Shown one piece after another: positions 17,937 to 26,215 of a stretch of DNA of 44,842 nt. Origin of the DNA: Paenisporosarcina indica (GTDB lineage Bacteria > Bacillota > Bacilli > Bacillales_A > Planococcaceae); contig NZ_MPTA01000011.1 of assembly GCF_001939075.1 (NCBI RefSeq), forward strand, positions 1-44,842, given 5' to 3'. A program made the translations under genes and the position numbers. The stretch's first letter is position 1, and every line of letters starts with the position of its first letter. The notes under the pieces were generated by a model. That model searched no databases. It saw nothing but the letters and a program-made list of their open reading frames with translations, and was not told the origin of the DNA.

Positions 17937-18059
17937 CTACCGCAATGCTTGATCGAGGTCTTCCATTAACTCTCCTGCATCTCCTTTTCCTACAATAATT
18001 CGGATCATGGATGGATTAATACGTACTTTCCAGAGTCTTTCCAAATTGGTTTCGTAGTT
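17937..18059 (-). pseudogene. C-terminal remnant of a Cys/Met-metabolism PLP enzyme
   Basis: A minus-strand frame of 40 codons reads ERLWKVRINPSMIRIIVG, then GDAGELMEDLDQALR and a stop. This closely resembles the last residues of cystathionine gamma-synthase/O-acetylhomoserine sulfhydrylase enzymes (pattern LIRISVGIED..DLIADLEQAL). An in-frame TGA bounds it upstream at 18060, and the remaining roughly 350 residues of such an enzyme are absent, so it is a degraded tail. The rest of 17777-18141 shows no gene. Confidence 0.6.
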
Positions 18060-18067
18060 TCAGTAAA

Positions 18068-18125
18068 ACCAAAATACTACCTCCCATTTATATGAGAAGT
18101 AGTATTATGTGTACACAATATTTTG
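18068..18125. terminator. Hairpin downstream of the DUF4097 gene
   Basis: Nested inverted repeats: ACCAAAATA pairs with TATTTTGGT, and AATACTAC pairs with GTAGTATT. It probably terminates the DUF4097 transcript, although the T-tract is weak. Confidence 0.45.
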
Positions 18126-18141
18126 GTTCAGTTGAATGAAC

Positions 18142-18939
18142 TCATTTAGTTACCGTGATTCGACCATTATCTGTCTCTAACTTAATTAAATGTTTTCCAT
18201 TGCCGTAAATGGCACGTTTGCTGTCGTTTCCAAATATGGTAACCTTGCCGTTATCAATTTTCGTTTCGATGGTCGCATTTGTTGGTTCCGAGTCCGTTTT
18301 GATCTCGATGCTGCCATTGTCTGTTTCTAGATCGATTGGTTGGTTCAAGCTCTTTGTGGTCATAGAGATTCTCCCATTATCTGATCTGCCTTTAATTTCA
18401 CCTTTGACATGTTCAAAAATGATTTGGCCGTTATCGGTATCAACATCTGTCGTTTCAGTTTCTGTGTTTCTTACTTGGATTTGCCCATTATCAGTCTCTA
18501 ACTTAAGTGTATCTGCTTGTATATTTTCTGCCGTGATTCTCCCATTGTCACTTTCGACTTGGATGCTTTCATATTGTTTCTCTGGAATGCTAACTGTTAA
18601 TTTTAAGTCTTTCGTATGGAATCCAAACAAAAATAAGAATCGACGTTTCTCTTTAAGTTGAACGTTAAGTGTTTCTCCTTTTACATTTACATCAAAAGTG
18701 AATTTCGCCTTCTTGCTTGCCCCAGAATATTCTACAGTTGCTTCTGAATCTTTAGTTGGTACAATTTCCACTGCAGCATTGTTTGTCAACACGTCTATCT
18801 TTGTAAATGAAGAATCTTCAATGACTTTTTTAGTTTCCTTGTTGTCAAAAACATTACTAACGGTAAAAATAAGTAGAATTCCACCTGCTACCACTAGCAA
18901 AAGTGATAATAAGAAAATCGTTTTGTTTTTATAAAACAT
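18142..18939 (-). CDS. DUF4097 (adhesin-like beta-helix) membrane-anchored protein
   Basis: A 265-residue protein with one N-terminal membrane anchor (residues 7-28, FLLSLLLVVAGGILLIF) and an outside domain of the DUF4097 type. Its second half contains seven short repeats centred on Asp-Asn-Gly (SDNGRIT, TDNGQIQ, TDNGQII, SDNGRIS, TDNGSIE, IDNGKVT, TDNGRIT) about 20-25 residues apart, as expected for turns of a right-handed beta-helix. Related B. subtilis proteins (LiaG, YvlB) belong to envelope-stress operons. Only 20 bp separate it from the EcsC-like gene upstream, so they are probably co-transcribed. Function at the envelope is inferred. Confidence 0.85.
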   Translation of the reverse strand: MFYKNKTIFLLSLLLVVAGGILLIFTVSNVFDNKETKKVIEDSSFTKIDVLTNNAAVEIVPTKDSEATVEYSGASKKAKFTFDVNVKGETLNVQLKEKRRFLFLFGFHTKDLKLTVSIPEKQYESIQVESDNGRITAENIQADTLKLETDNGQIQVRNTETETTDVDTDNGQIIFEHVKGEIKGRSDNGRISMTTKSLNQPIDLETDNGSIEIKTDSEPTNATIETKIDNGKVTIFGNDSKRAIYGNGKHLIKLETDNGRITVTK

Positions 18940-18959
18940 CTTTTTTCAGCCCCTTTTTA

Positions 18960-19670
18960 TTAAGTTTGTATTAAACGCATCCGATATGAATTCATTGCGG
19001 TTTCTCCGAGTTGGTCGAGCAAATTATAATTGGCAAACGCTCCAACTACCGCTCCTATTCCCGGTACCATTTGGAACATTTTCACTAAATCAATAGTATC
19101 CCGATATTCCTGTTGAAAATCCCGCCAATCCATATCAGCTATTAACTGTTTCCGTTGTTCCCAGTTCTCAATAATCAACATCGTCTCTTTTCTTTTTTCT
19201 TCACTTGAAAAGGCTAGTAGGAATATATGCAAGATAAACAGTCTTTCTTCTGGATCATCTGTATCGAACCCATAAACTGCTGCAGCTTCAAACAAAAATT
19301 TCATTTTTATGGATAGTAGCAATGGAAAGTCAGCAAGACCTAGCAGAATACCTCCAGCCCCTGTTCCCGCTCCTTCAATTACAGCGGTTCTTCTGAATGA
19401 AGAAAGCTTTTCCTTAAATAGTTTGTCTCGCTCAAAGAGACTAAGTTCGATAGATGATCGTTTTTTCGTCGTTATATTTGAGCCAACAAGCGATGCCTTC
19501 ACCATATTTTTAATACTTTCCGTCATCACTTTATGAAACTTCTCGGGGATCATCCCATTTATTCTTGTTTGTGCAGTTTTGGATACCCGGCTAAAGAGTC
19601 CGGATTGTCTTGTTATCTTCATTTTCCAAAAAAGTACTTCTTGTTCTACCATTTCCCTATATTCAACCAT
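18960..19670 (-). CDS. EcsC family protein
   Basis: A 236-residue protein matching the EcsC family: acidic-basic N-terminus, GAGTGAGGILLGLADFPLLL near residues 102-121 with the conserved LADFP segment, and a C-terminal VPGIGAVVGAFANYNLLD segment ending in YRMR. EcsC was named for the third gene of the B. subtilis ecsABC locus, but its biochemical role is unknown; the protein is probably membrane-associated through the two Gly-rich hydrophobic stretches. AAGGAG lies upstream of the ATG. It appears to be the first gene of a two-gene unit with the DUF4097 protein. Confidence 0.88.
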   Translation of the reverse strand: MVEYREMVEQEVLFWKMKITRQSGLFSRVSKTAQTRINGMIPEKFHKVMTESIKNMVKASLVGSNITTKKRSSIELSLFERDKLFKEKLSSFRRTAVIEGAGTGAGGILLGLADFPLLLSIKMKFLFEAAAVYGFDTDDPEERLFILHIFLLAFSSEEKRKETMLIIENWEQRKQLIADMDWRDFQQEYRDTIDLVKMFQMVPGIGAVVGAFANYNLLDQLGETAMNSYRMRLIQT

Positions 19671-19825
19671 ATGCCCTACTCCTTCTGCCCATCACTATCA
19701 GTTAACTCGTTATATCTATTATATCCCCTACGTCATTCAATCAAATGGACCTATGGAGTGTTTACATCTCAGACTTGAGACGTAGTAGTTATCAAGCCAC
19801 TTCCTAACTACAGAGGTAATGGCAC

Positions 19826-19873
19826 TTAAAAGAATGGCCCTCCACCAGTTTTATTAACCGATGAAAGGCCATT
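19826..19873 (-). terminator. Terminator after the 91-aa membrane gene
   Basis: Minus strand AATGGCC pairs with GGCCATT around a loop of about 30 nt and is followed by CTTTTAAG. It starts immediately after the stop codon. Confidence 0.55.
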
Positions 19874-19874
19874 T

Positions 19875-20150
19875 CTAAAAAACAAAGCTTACACTGTACC
19901 AGACTAGATAAATGCAAATAATTGCAGCTGCAAACAAGATTACCGAAGTCAAACGATTTCTACGCAGTTTGTAACCATATGCACAAAAAAAGATTGCTGC
20001 AGCCAATTTGGATAAACCTTGATAAGTGGCATTGTCTGCAAAAAGTGAACTGCTAAAAATAATTGAAATCAGCAATGTGGAAGAAATCAAGATTTTGAAC
20101 CACAAAGGTTCTTTCATGAACTGCTTGATTATAAATTTAATCCGCTGCAT
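19875..20150 (-). CDS. Small three-helix membrane protein, unknown
   Basis: A 91-residue protein with three hydrophobic segments (about 20-36, 45-60, 67-89) and a basic N-terminus (MQRIKFIIKQF); a basic loop, KLRRNRLTS, lies between the last two. GGGAG precedes the ATG. It lies 54 bp downstream of the LysM/propeller gene on the same strand and may be its operon partner. I recognise no family. Confidence 0.7.
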   Translation of the reverse strand: MQRIKFIIKQFMKEPLWFKILISSTLLISIIFSSSLFADNATYQGLSKLAAAIFFCAYGYKLRRNRLTSVILFAAAIICIYLVWYSVSFVF

Positions 20151-20204
20151 GACGTATAACTCCCTTCAAAAAATTATGAAGAACTTTGTCTTTTGAAAAA
20201 TATA

Positions 20205-22016
20205 TTACAGAAAAATAAGTGTAGAACTTATTTCATTCAGATGATCCTGATCAACCCACAAGATGAAGAAATTGTAGGTAGTTCCTTCTATTTCTATTGG
20301 TTCTGGATACCGGACAATCAAAGCGGCTTGACCTCTCATTTCTGGCGGTTGATCCTCTGAGGGGAAAATGAAACATGCTTCTTGTTGTTGGATTTGTGTA
20401 TGACTGACGCGAGGTTCGGAACCGTATGGTAAGAGTTGGTGAAATGCTTCATTGTAGCAAATCTCACTAAGCGGTTCATCCCCGGAAATCGCAGAAATCT
20501 GAAAGAAACCATCTGGTCCTTCATACCTCTCGTCAGTTAGCCTCTCCCAATGCGAAGGGTATTGAAATTGAACATGATAGACTTCACTGGTATAGGTTTC
20601 TTTAGTAGGAGTAACTGGTATAGGAGACCATTGCAAAGACGTAACGAGTGTTCTTTCTAGTAATCGAATCGGCACAGGATGAAATAAGTCCAGCATCCAG
20701 ATCTCACTTGCCATTCCATTGTCACAATCCGAAAGATAGGCAATTTCCCTGCCATCTGGAGACCATGTAACTGGTGTGGCAAAGCAATTTGAAATCGCTT
20801 TTGTCACGTCGTTCTCTCCTCGTCTTCCTGTGGTTCTAATCTGAGAAAAATAGCCGACATCTTCAAATGCTGTGGCACTGTATGCAATGGTCGATGAATC
20901 AGGGGACCATAATGGGAAATAATTTTTAGCTAGCGGTCCTCCCTTTACTTCAAATACACTCCCAGTGGAGATTTCTAAGATGTAAATAATGGAGATGCTT
21001 GCACCTGGAGATGTATAGAGTATATGGGTTCCATCCGGGGAAAGACGCACATCGTTATAACGGCCTCCCGAATTTTGAGTAATCTGTTGTTTATTAGTCC
21101 CATTGGATTGAATGCGATAAAGCTGACTAATCTCTGATGCGTCGGATGCTTGAAAAAGTAATTGTGTGCCGCTCGGAAACCACTGGACATCAGTCGCACC
21201 CGCTTGGTTAATTTTTTGGACTTGATGTGTGTTTATATGATACAAAGTGATGTCATTCTGCTTTGCATACACGAGTTTTTGGCTGTCCGGTGACCAATTT
21301 AAATAAACGCCTAACCCTTCACTAAACTGGTCAATACGGATAATAGTCCTATCAGATAATTGGAGGACATAAAGAATTTGATTTTTACCTACAAAGGCGA
21401 TCATATTACTGTCAGGAGACCAAAATGGAATCGAAAATGATTCTCCCAAAGCGGTTGTAAGTTGTACATCCTCACCATCATCTAGGTTATATAACCATAT
21501 ATCATACTCTCCGTTTACATTGGCTGTATACGCAATTAATCCCTGGCCACCAGGAGGAGCATAAGGAATAAGCAACTGCATACCAGGGAGTATAATAGTC
21601 GATGGAAGCTGATTCAACATTCTGATCAGTTCGAGATTACACACACCATTTGTCGTTACATTAAAGCGCCTCGCTATTTGAATCAGTGTGTCTCCGGGTC
21701 GTACCACGTAGTAGGGGATACCTGGAGGAACTTTCAACAGTTGATCGACATGTAGAATATAAGGAGGAAGGAGTCCGTTTGCTTCGATAATAACTGATTG
21801 TGGGACACCAAAGGTTTGAGCAATTTTATAGACTGTATCACCAGGTCTAACACGAACGACATCAACTCCCGGTGGTACGGAAAGCTGTTGACCTACATAA
21901 ATCGTGTAGGGCGGTATCAAATTATTTGCAGCCACAAGGGATTCCACCGGTAGCTCCCAGCGTCTCGCTATCTTAAACAGAGTATCTCCAGAACGAACTG
22001 TATAAAAAATTTGTAT
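20205..22016 (-). CDS. Triple-LysM, TolB-like beta-propeller protein
   Basis: A 603-residue protein. Three LysM domains (about residues 4-47, 52-95, 98-150; each with a [RK].GDTL..IA.R/Q core) bind N-acetylglucosamine polymers such as peptidoglycan. Next come six or so propeller blades of the TolB/WD40-like kind, each with a WSPDS or SPDGT core, between about 155 and 440, and a C-terminal domain starting YHVQFQYPSHWERL that resembles PsbP-like folds. No signal peptide is visible, as in some spore-coat LysM proteins. Start: translation from the GTG at 21947 would cut the first LysM in half. The frame continues upstream without a stop to an ATA at 22016 preceded by GGAGGG at the ideal six bases; no ATG, GTG or TTG is available there. 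A spore role is inferred from LysM architecture and the upstream element. Confidence 0.78.
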   Translation of the reverse strand: MQIFYTVRSGDTLFKIARRWELPVESLVAANNLIPPYTIYVGQQLSVPPGVDVVRVRPGDTVYKIAQTFGVPQSVIIEANGLLPPYILHVDQLLKVPPGIPYYVVRPGDTLIQIARRFNVTTNGVCNLELIRMLNQLPSTIILPGMQLLIPYAPPGGQGLIAYTANVNGEYDIWLYNLDDGEDVQLTTALGESFSIPFWSPDSNMIAFVGKNQILYVLQLSDRTIIRIDQFSEGLGVYLNWSPDSQKLVYAKQNDITLYHINTHQVQKINQAGATDVQWFPSGTQLLFQASDASEISQLYRIQSNGTNKQQITQNSGGRYNDVRLSPDGTHILYTSPGASISIIYILEISTGSVFEVKGGPLAKNYFPLWSPDSSTIAYSATAFEDVGYFSQIRTTGRRGENDVTKAISNCFATPVTWSPDGREIAYLSDCDNGMASEIWMLDLFHPVPIRLLERTLVTSLQWSPIPVTPTKETYTSEVYHVQFQYPSHWERLTDERYEGPDGFFQISAISGDEPLSEICYNEAFHQLLPYGSEPRVSHTQIQQQEACFIFPSEDQPPEMRGQAALIVRYPEPIEIEGTTYNFFILWVDQDHLNEISSTLIFL

Positions 22017-22050
22017 GTTAAACCCTCCATTATCAATTTATTAATTCGAG

Positions 22051-22133
22051 AAAAGGAGAGATCCACTTTTTTTTACGTTCATTTTCCACGAATACTATAG
22101 CCTATCGTAGTGAGAGGGAGATTGTGCATGTCT
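22051..22133 (-). repeat. Shared 84-bp element, copy 1 (candidate sporulation promoter)
   Basis: Closely similar to 42519-42603: both contain AAAAGGAG, ACGTTC, GAATACTATA, CCTATCG and TGCATGTCT in the same order and spacing. On the minus strand the core reads CGATAGGCTATAG, resembling a sigma-K -10 (CATAnnnTA), with AC 17 nt upstream. It lies 35 bp ahead of the LysM gene, which it may drive. Confidence 0.5.
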
Positions 22134-22159
22134 TATGGAAGATTAAATAAAGTGTAAAC

Positions 22160-22195
22160 GACAAAAAACGCCTAAGCATAAGCCTAGACGTTTGA
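22160..22195 (-). terminator. Terminator after the HAD-IIIA gene
   Basis: Minus-strand stem AAACGTCTAGGC / GCTTAGGCGTTT with a TTAT loop region and a run of T. It lies about 100 bp past the stop at 22297; nothing else is visible in that gap. Confidence 0.7.
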
Positions 22196-22296
22196 CTGAC
22201 AACCTGGTTAAGTTCCGCAGTCAAAGTAGTATATGCAGTTCATTACTCATGTATGACAACCAACTTAGAGGAAACAGGATAAGCAGATCAACAAGT

Positions 22297-22866
22297 TCAT
22301 TCATTCTTTTTTAAATCATTTGAAATCCAGTTCACTGCATCTACCAAATCATCCGCTATATAATCCGCTTCAACGCCTTGCCAATGGTCACGATACTTTG
22401 ATAGTGAACTTTCCCCCCATCCTGTTTTTACTAATACTTTTTTTGTTCCGGCCTTATTTGCGGCTAACATGTCTGAACCACCCGTATCACCCACAACATA
22501 ACATTCTTCAAGTTTTAAATTATGTATCTCTTTTGCTTTTAATAATAATCCAATATTAGGTTTTTGGCATTCACACCCGTGGTTAGGCTTATGTGGACAG
22601 TAGTAAATATCATCTAAAAACGCTGAATGAATTGCTAGTTCTTGCTCCATCATTTTAAATCCCTTTAACAATTCATCTTCAGTAAAATATCCTCTTCCTA
22701 CCCTAGTTTGGTTTGTAAAAAGAAATACTTTTACACCTATTTCATTAAGAGATTTTATAGCTTTAGGAGCGAAATCATACATTGAAAAATCATATGGATG
22801 TATTCCTCCTCCAGTACCTCCAATTGTCCCGTCACGGTCTAGAAATACAGCTCTCCTCACTAACAT
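22297..22866 (-). CDS. HAD-IIIA phosphatase, GmhB/histidinol-phosphatase-like
   Basis: A 189-residue HAD-superfamily phosphatase of subfamily IIIA. Motif I is FLDRDGT (nucleophile Asp near residue 9), motif II is LFTNQT, motif III/IV is VGDTGGSDMLAA. A Cys/His zinc loop typical of D-glycero-manno-heptose bisphosphate phosphatases is present, CPHKPNHGCEC (near residues 90-100). In Gram-positives such enzymes serve heptose-containing glycan or nucleotide sugar pathways, but the true substrate is unknown. The ATG at 22866 is only two bases from AGGAGGAG, so the GTG at 22860 (MRRAVFLDRDG) is an equally likely start. Confidence 0.85.
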   Translation of the reverse strand: MLVRRAVFLDRDGTIGGTGGGIHPYDFSMYDFAPKAIKSLNEIGVKVFLFTNQTRVGRGYFTEDELLKGFKMMEQELAIHSAFLDDIYYCPHKPNHGCECQKPNIGLLLKAKEIHNLKLEECYVVGDTGGSDMLAANKAGTKKVLVKTGWGESSLSKYRDHWQGVEADYIADDLVDAVNWISNDLKKNE

Positions 22867-22944
22867 CTCCTCCTGTTGTAGATTAGCGAAAGATAACCTA
22901 CTGGCTCAATCACTCAAAGATTTCTATCAAAAGTATTGATCGAC

Positions 22945-23562
22945 TTAATCAAATATCGTTTCTTTAGTAGGATTCTCCAAGAATTCAAAAAGAGTGATTA
23001 GTTGTGACTCGGTATTTCTATCAATAGAAAGTGTTGGCAAATTAGTTGCAGAAAAAAACTGTATACTATTCGTCTCAATCCCAGCAGTTGGACTTCCACC
23101 AATAATCTCACATTGAATAAATAGTTTATAATAATGATATGGTTGTGGAGGATGCGGATGTTTATTTTTATCCATCAAAGCGAGTAACTTAGTAGAAATT
23201 ACGTCATAACCAGATTCTTCTTTTACTTCTTTAACAATATTTTCAGAAGGCGACAAACCTACATCACAAAACCCACCCGGTAAAGACCATCTACCGTCAA
23301 TATTTTCTCTTACCATTAATATCTGATTATCTTTAAAAACTACTCCACGAACATCTACTTTAGGAGTTTGATAACCGATTTCATTTGTAAACAAATCCTT
23401 AATTTTTTGCATTTCAAGTTCAGTGTGTTCTGCCATAATTTCCACACTAATACTGCGTAATTCCTCATAACGTTCCATATCGTAAACATCTTTTGAAAAG
23501 GTTAATCCCGATTGAGACAATGCTTGAATTCTTTTTGCCCACTCCAACCATTTATAACTCAT
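22945..23562 (-). CDS. Nudix hydrolase with N-terminal Nudix_N domain
   Basis: A 205-residue Nudix enzyme. Residues 1-60 form the helical N-terminal extension found in YjhB-type proteins (KWLEWAKRIQALSQSGLTF). The Nudix box near residues 97-119 reads GGFCDVGLSPSENIVKEVKE followed by ESGYD; the usual REU is KEV, with the metal-binding Glu residues intact. Such enzymes hydrolyse nucleoside diphosphate derivatives. The gene overlaps the stop of the HAD gene by 4 bp, and the two probably act in the same clean-up or salvage route. Substrate unassigned. Confidence 0.88.
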   Translation of the reverse strand: MSYKWLEWAKRIQALSQSGLTFSKDVYDMERYEELRSISVEIMAEHTELEMQKIKDLFTNEIGYQTPKVDVRGVVFKDNQILMVRENIDGRWSLPGGFCDVGLSPSENIVKEVKEESGYDVISTKLLALMDKNKHPHPPQPYHYYKLFIQCEIIGGSPTAGIETNSIQFFSATNLPTLSIDRNTESQLITLFEFLENPTKETIFD

Positions 23563-24209
23563 GTTGAAACTCCAACTTTTAAAGCATCCATAAACTCATT
23601 TACACTTTTTACAATTGTATTAGGTTCAATCGTAAATTCCAGAGAATGAAAATCTGGTAGCCACTGAACTCCTATTGTATAAACATTCGCTTGTATTCCC
23701 GCATACATATCTGCATCACTGTCACCCACAAATATTGCCTCACTATTATCAATTCCCAAAAGAGATAATGATTTTATTAACCCCTCTGGATTAGGTTTTG
23801 GCATAGTCACATCATCACCTGTAATGATGACATCAAACATCCCTTCCATCTGTAAAGCTTTTAAAGATATATCCAAACTTCTTCTCGCCTTGCCAGTAAA
23901 AATGCCCATTTTAATTCCTGTATCTTTCAGATACTGTAGTAAATCATTAATATCACTATTACTTGTTACTAATCGATTATGGTGTTCTGAATAGATCTTG
24001 TAGTACAGTTCAATTGCTTCGTCTTTGTTTATATTCAAAAGATTTTCTCTAATAATACCGGTTTCAGATGGTCCAAACATTGATTTTATCTCTTCGGAAT
24101 TAAGTTCTGTATTATCAAACTCCTTGAAAACATGCTGAAAAGCATCGAAACAAATTGGCAACGTATTCGCTAATGTTCCATCAAAATCAAAAATAATAGC
24201 TTTAATCAT
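23559..24209 (-). CDS. HAD-superfamily phosphatase (PGP/PpaX-like)
   Basis: A 216-residue HAD-IA hydrolase with a helical cap. Motif I is FDFDGTLANT (Asp nucleophile near residue 7), motif II GIFTGKARRS (usual Ser/Thr is Thr), motif III Lys in MPKPNPEG, motif IV VGDSDADM. It resembles phosphoglycolate phosphatases and pyrophosphatase PpaX. The start at 24209 is chosen because AAGGAA lies six bases ahead; an in-frame GTG two codons upstream sits within the ribosome site. Operon with the Nudix gene (4-bp overlap). Confidence 0.88.
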   Translation of the reverse strand: MIKAIIFDFDGTLANTLPICFDAFQHVFKEFDNTELNSEEIKSMFGPSETGIIRENLLNINKDEAIELYYKIYSEHHNRLVTSNSDINDLLQYLKDTGIKMGIFTGKARRSLDISLKALQMEGMFDVIITGDDVTMPKPNPEGLIKSLSLLGIDNSEAIFVGDSDADMYAGIQANVYTIGVQWLPDFHSLEFTIEPNTIVKSVNEFMDALKVGVST

Positions 24210-24385
24210 GAACACTTCCTTTGTGTGAAAATTCTCAACTCTAACTCTACCAAATAATTCCTAATAATCAATATACTTTCTGTGATATTATCATATCCAT
24301 TTTTGTTCAATTATTTTATCTATCAATATACTGGGTGTATTAGTATACTTCTCAGTCTTCAAGATGGCAGGAATGAATTAAAAAT

Positions 24386-24417
24386 AGCCACTCCTCTTAG
24401 TGAGAAGCGGCTATACT
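24386..24417. terminator. Terminator-like hairpin downstream of the DUF1456 gene
   Basis: ATAGCC and GGCTAT pair around an imperfect CACTCCTCTTAGTGAGAAGC-type inner stem (CTC.../...GAG). It lies between the HAD operon and the DUF1456 gene; 24216-24508 otherwise shows nothing gene-like. Confidence 0.5.
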
Positions 24418-24508
24418 TTTACTACTTATTTATGACCAATATATCCGATGGTCTACATATTAAATTCTTGTGTATTGAATGGGGGTGCAGTTATTATGAG
24501 ATTGTCCT

Positions 24509-25006
24509 TTATACTCTATACGTTAATGCTAGCCCTTTTAAGAAGTTCCTAGCGAATTGATCTCCGCACTCTTTATAATTCTTATGGCCTTCTTTTCGTA
24601 ATAAAGCGTTTAATTCCCCTTTTGTTACAGTGAATTTCGCCGCTTTTAATATTTCAAGCATTTCCTCACTTGTTAATGACAGTGCGATTTTCAATTTCTT
24701 TAAGAGGATATTGTTCATTCTCTCATTCGAATATGCGGGTCTTTCAGGTTGACCTGGTTTTGGTTCTTGTTTGCCTCTTTTGAAAATAATCATGCCATTA
24801 AAGAATGACTCCAACATGACATCATCACATTTTATTTGCTCTTCATTCTCTGCGAAAGCATCTTCATCTTCACTCGTTTTAGTCAGCAGCTTCAGCAGTT
24901 CATCTTTAGTTACTTCAATGCCACCCAGTTTAAATATCTCGATCATATCTTTATTTTTTATATCCAGAGCATATCTGACTCTAATTAACAGATCATTATT
25001 ATCCAT
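24509..25006 (-). CDS. DUF1456 family protein (YehS-like)
   Basis: A 165-residue soluble protein made of two similar helical halves. Each opens with a N..L.R/KK.R/KIAL or RYALDI segment and then MIEIFKLGGIEVTKDELLKL or MLEILKAAKFTVTKGELNAL, the duplicated pattern of DUF1456 (E. coli YehS). Function is unknown. GAGGTTT lies ahead of the ATG, and the gene stands alone. The C-terminal segment, ARNFLKGLALTYRV, is a family feature, so the gene is complete. Confidence 0.88.
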   Translation of the reverse strand: MDNNDLLIRVRYALDIKNKDMIEIFKLGGIEVTKDELLKLLTKTSEDEDAFAENEEQIKCDDVMLESFFNGMIIFKRGKQEPKPGQPERPAYSNERMNNILLKKLKIALSLTSEEMLEILKAAKFTVTKGELNALLRKEGHKNYKECGDQFARNFLKGLALTYRV

Positions 25007-25292
25007 CTATAAACCTCCATTAACATTCCCTATTTACACAACAGCTTCATCAATTTCATTTGATTCCAACCTAATAATAATAGCACATTTGATGTGCACC
25101 ATTATATTAAGGACTATTCAGTATTTGTTTCGGTTTAATTCGGTATTTTTTATCAATTATGGGCCACTAATGATGATTGAAAAATTGAATTTGCATTTCA
25201 ATAAGCCATTGCTTCCTCCAACCGGAAAGGTCTATCATAGGAAGGGTACGCCAAATATAGTATTTGGATGTACAAGTATGGAGGAGAAATCA

Positions 25293-26204
25293 TTGAATTC
25301 AAAAGCTTTACTACTCGCTGGGGTAAGCGTCATCATATGGGGGTCCACATTTGCCGCCATCAGCTTCAGCCTTAAAGGTGGCTATTCTGCGGGGCACTTG
25401 GTATTAATTAGATTTCTGATCGCTTCGTTGATTTTCTGCGTGATTGCTTTGCTGCCTGGTTTTAGGTTCAAGCTGCCGCATAAAGAAGATATTTTGAAAA
25501 TAGGATCGCTCGGTGTAATCGGCATTAGCGTCTATCATATTTGTGCCACATTCGGTCAGTTGACTGTTTCTGCCGGTACTGCCGGGATGCTGATTGGCTC
25601 TACGCCAATTTTCACGACCATCATTGCCGTACTCGTGCTGAAAGAGCGTCTCGGACAGATGGGTTGGATCGGGCTTGGGATTGGCTTTACGGGAATCCTG
25701 TTGATTTCACTTGGCACTGGAGACCCGTCAGCCGGCGTATCCCCGGGAGTCCTTCTATTTCTTATATCCGCCTTGGCAACATCGATATTTTTTGTCTACC
25801 AGAAACCTTTATTCAAAAAATACAATCCGATTGAACTGACCGCTTATTTTACATGGGCAGGCACGTTGCCGTTTCTCATTTTCGCTCCCGGACTTTTTGA
25901 TAGCATCCAGAACGCATCGCTCGGAGCGAATCTCTCGGCTGTTTACGTTGGCATTTTCCCGGCTACGATTGCATATATTACGTGGGCGGTTGCACTGTCG
26001 ATTGGCAATGCAAGCTCAGTTTCCACTCTGCTTTATGCCGAACCGGTCATTGCCATTTTAGTGGCTTGGATCTGGTTGCATGAACTGCCTACTCCTCTAT
26101 CTATTGCAGGAGGAGTGATTGCAATCTCGGGTGTACTTCTCGTGAACATATTCGGAAAGAAAGCATTGCTGGCAAACCCATTCAAGCGAATGAAATCCAT
26201 TTAA
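25293..26204 (+). CDS. EamA-family (DMT) transporter
   Basis: A 303-residue membrane protein with ten transmembrane helices arranged as two EamA repeats: the first opens LLLAGVSVIIWGSTFAA, and the second covers FLISALATSIFFVYQKPL. DMT proteins export or import metabolites such as amino acids; the substrate is unknown. GGAGGAG lies six bases before the TTG at 25293, the preferred start; the ATG at 25278 includes the ribosome site itself. A long in-frame extension further upstream is an artefact, since it is antisense to the DUF1456 gene. The base composition is clearly GC-richer than that of neighbours, as is the next gene. Confidence 0.88.
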   Translation: MNSKALLLAGVSVIIWGSTFAAISFSLKGGYSAGHLVLIRFLIASLIFCVIALLPGFRFKLPHKEDILKIGSLGVIGISVYHICATFGQLTVSAGTAGMLIGSTPIFTTIIAVLVLKERLGQMGWIGLGIGFTGILLISLGTGDPSAGVSPGVLLFLISALATSIFFVYQKPLFKKYNPIELTAYFTWAGTLPFLIFAPGLFDSIQNASLGANLSAVYVGIFPATIAYITWAVALSIGNASSVSTLLYAEPVIAILVAWIWLHELPTPLSIAGGVIAISGVLLVNIFGKKALLANPFKRMKSI

Positions 26205-26215
26205 GCAGGAACTGA

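Noticed and set aside
24282..24560. Plus-strand frame of 92 codons near 24.3 kb
   Set aside because: It crosses a terminator hairpin and overlaps the DUF1456 gene antisense; no ribosome site.
24771..25292. In-frame 5' extension of the EamA gene to 24771
   Set aside because: It is antisense to the DUF1456 gene, has low-complexity Ser/Phe composition, and a proper ribosome site exists at 25281-25287 for the TTG at 25293.
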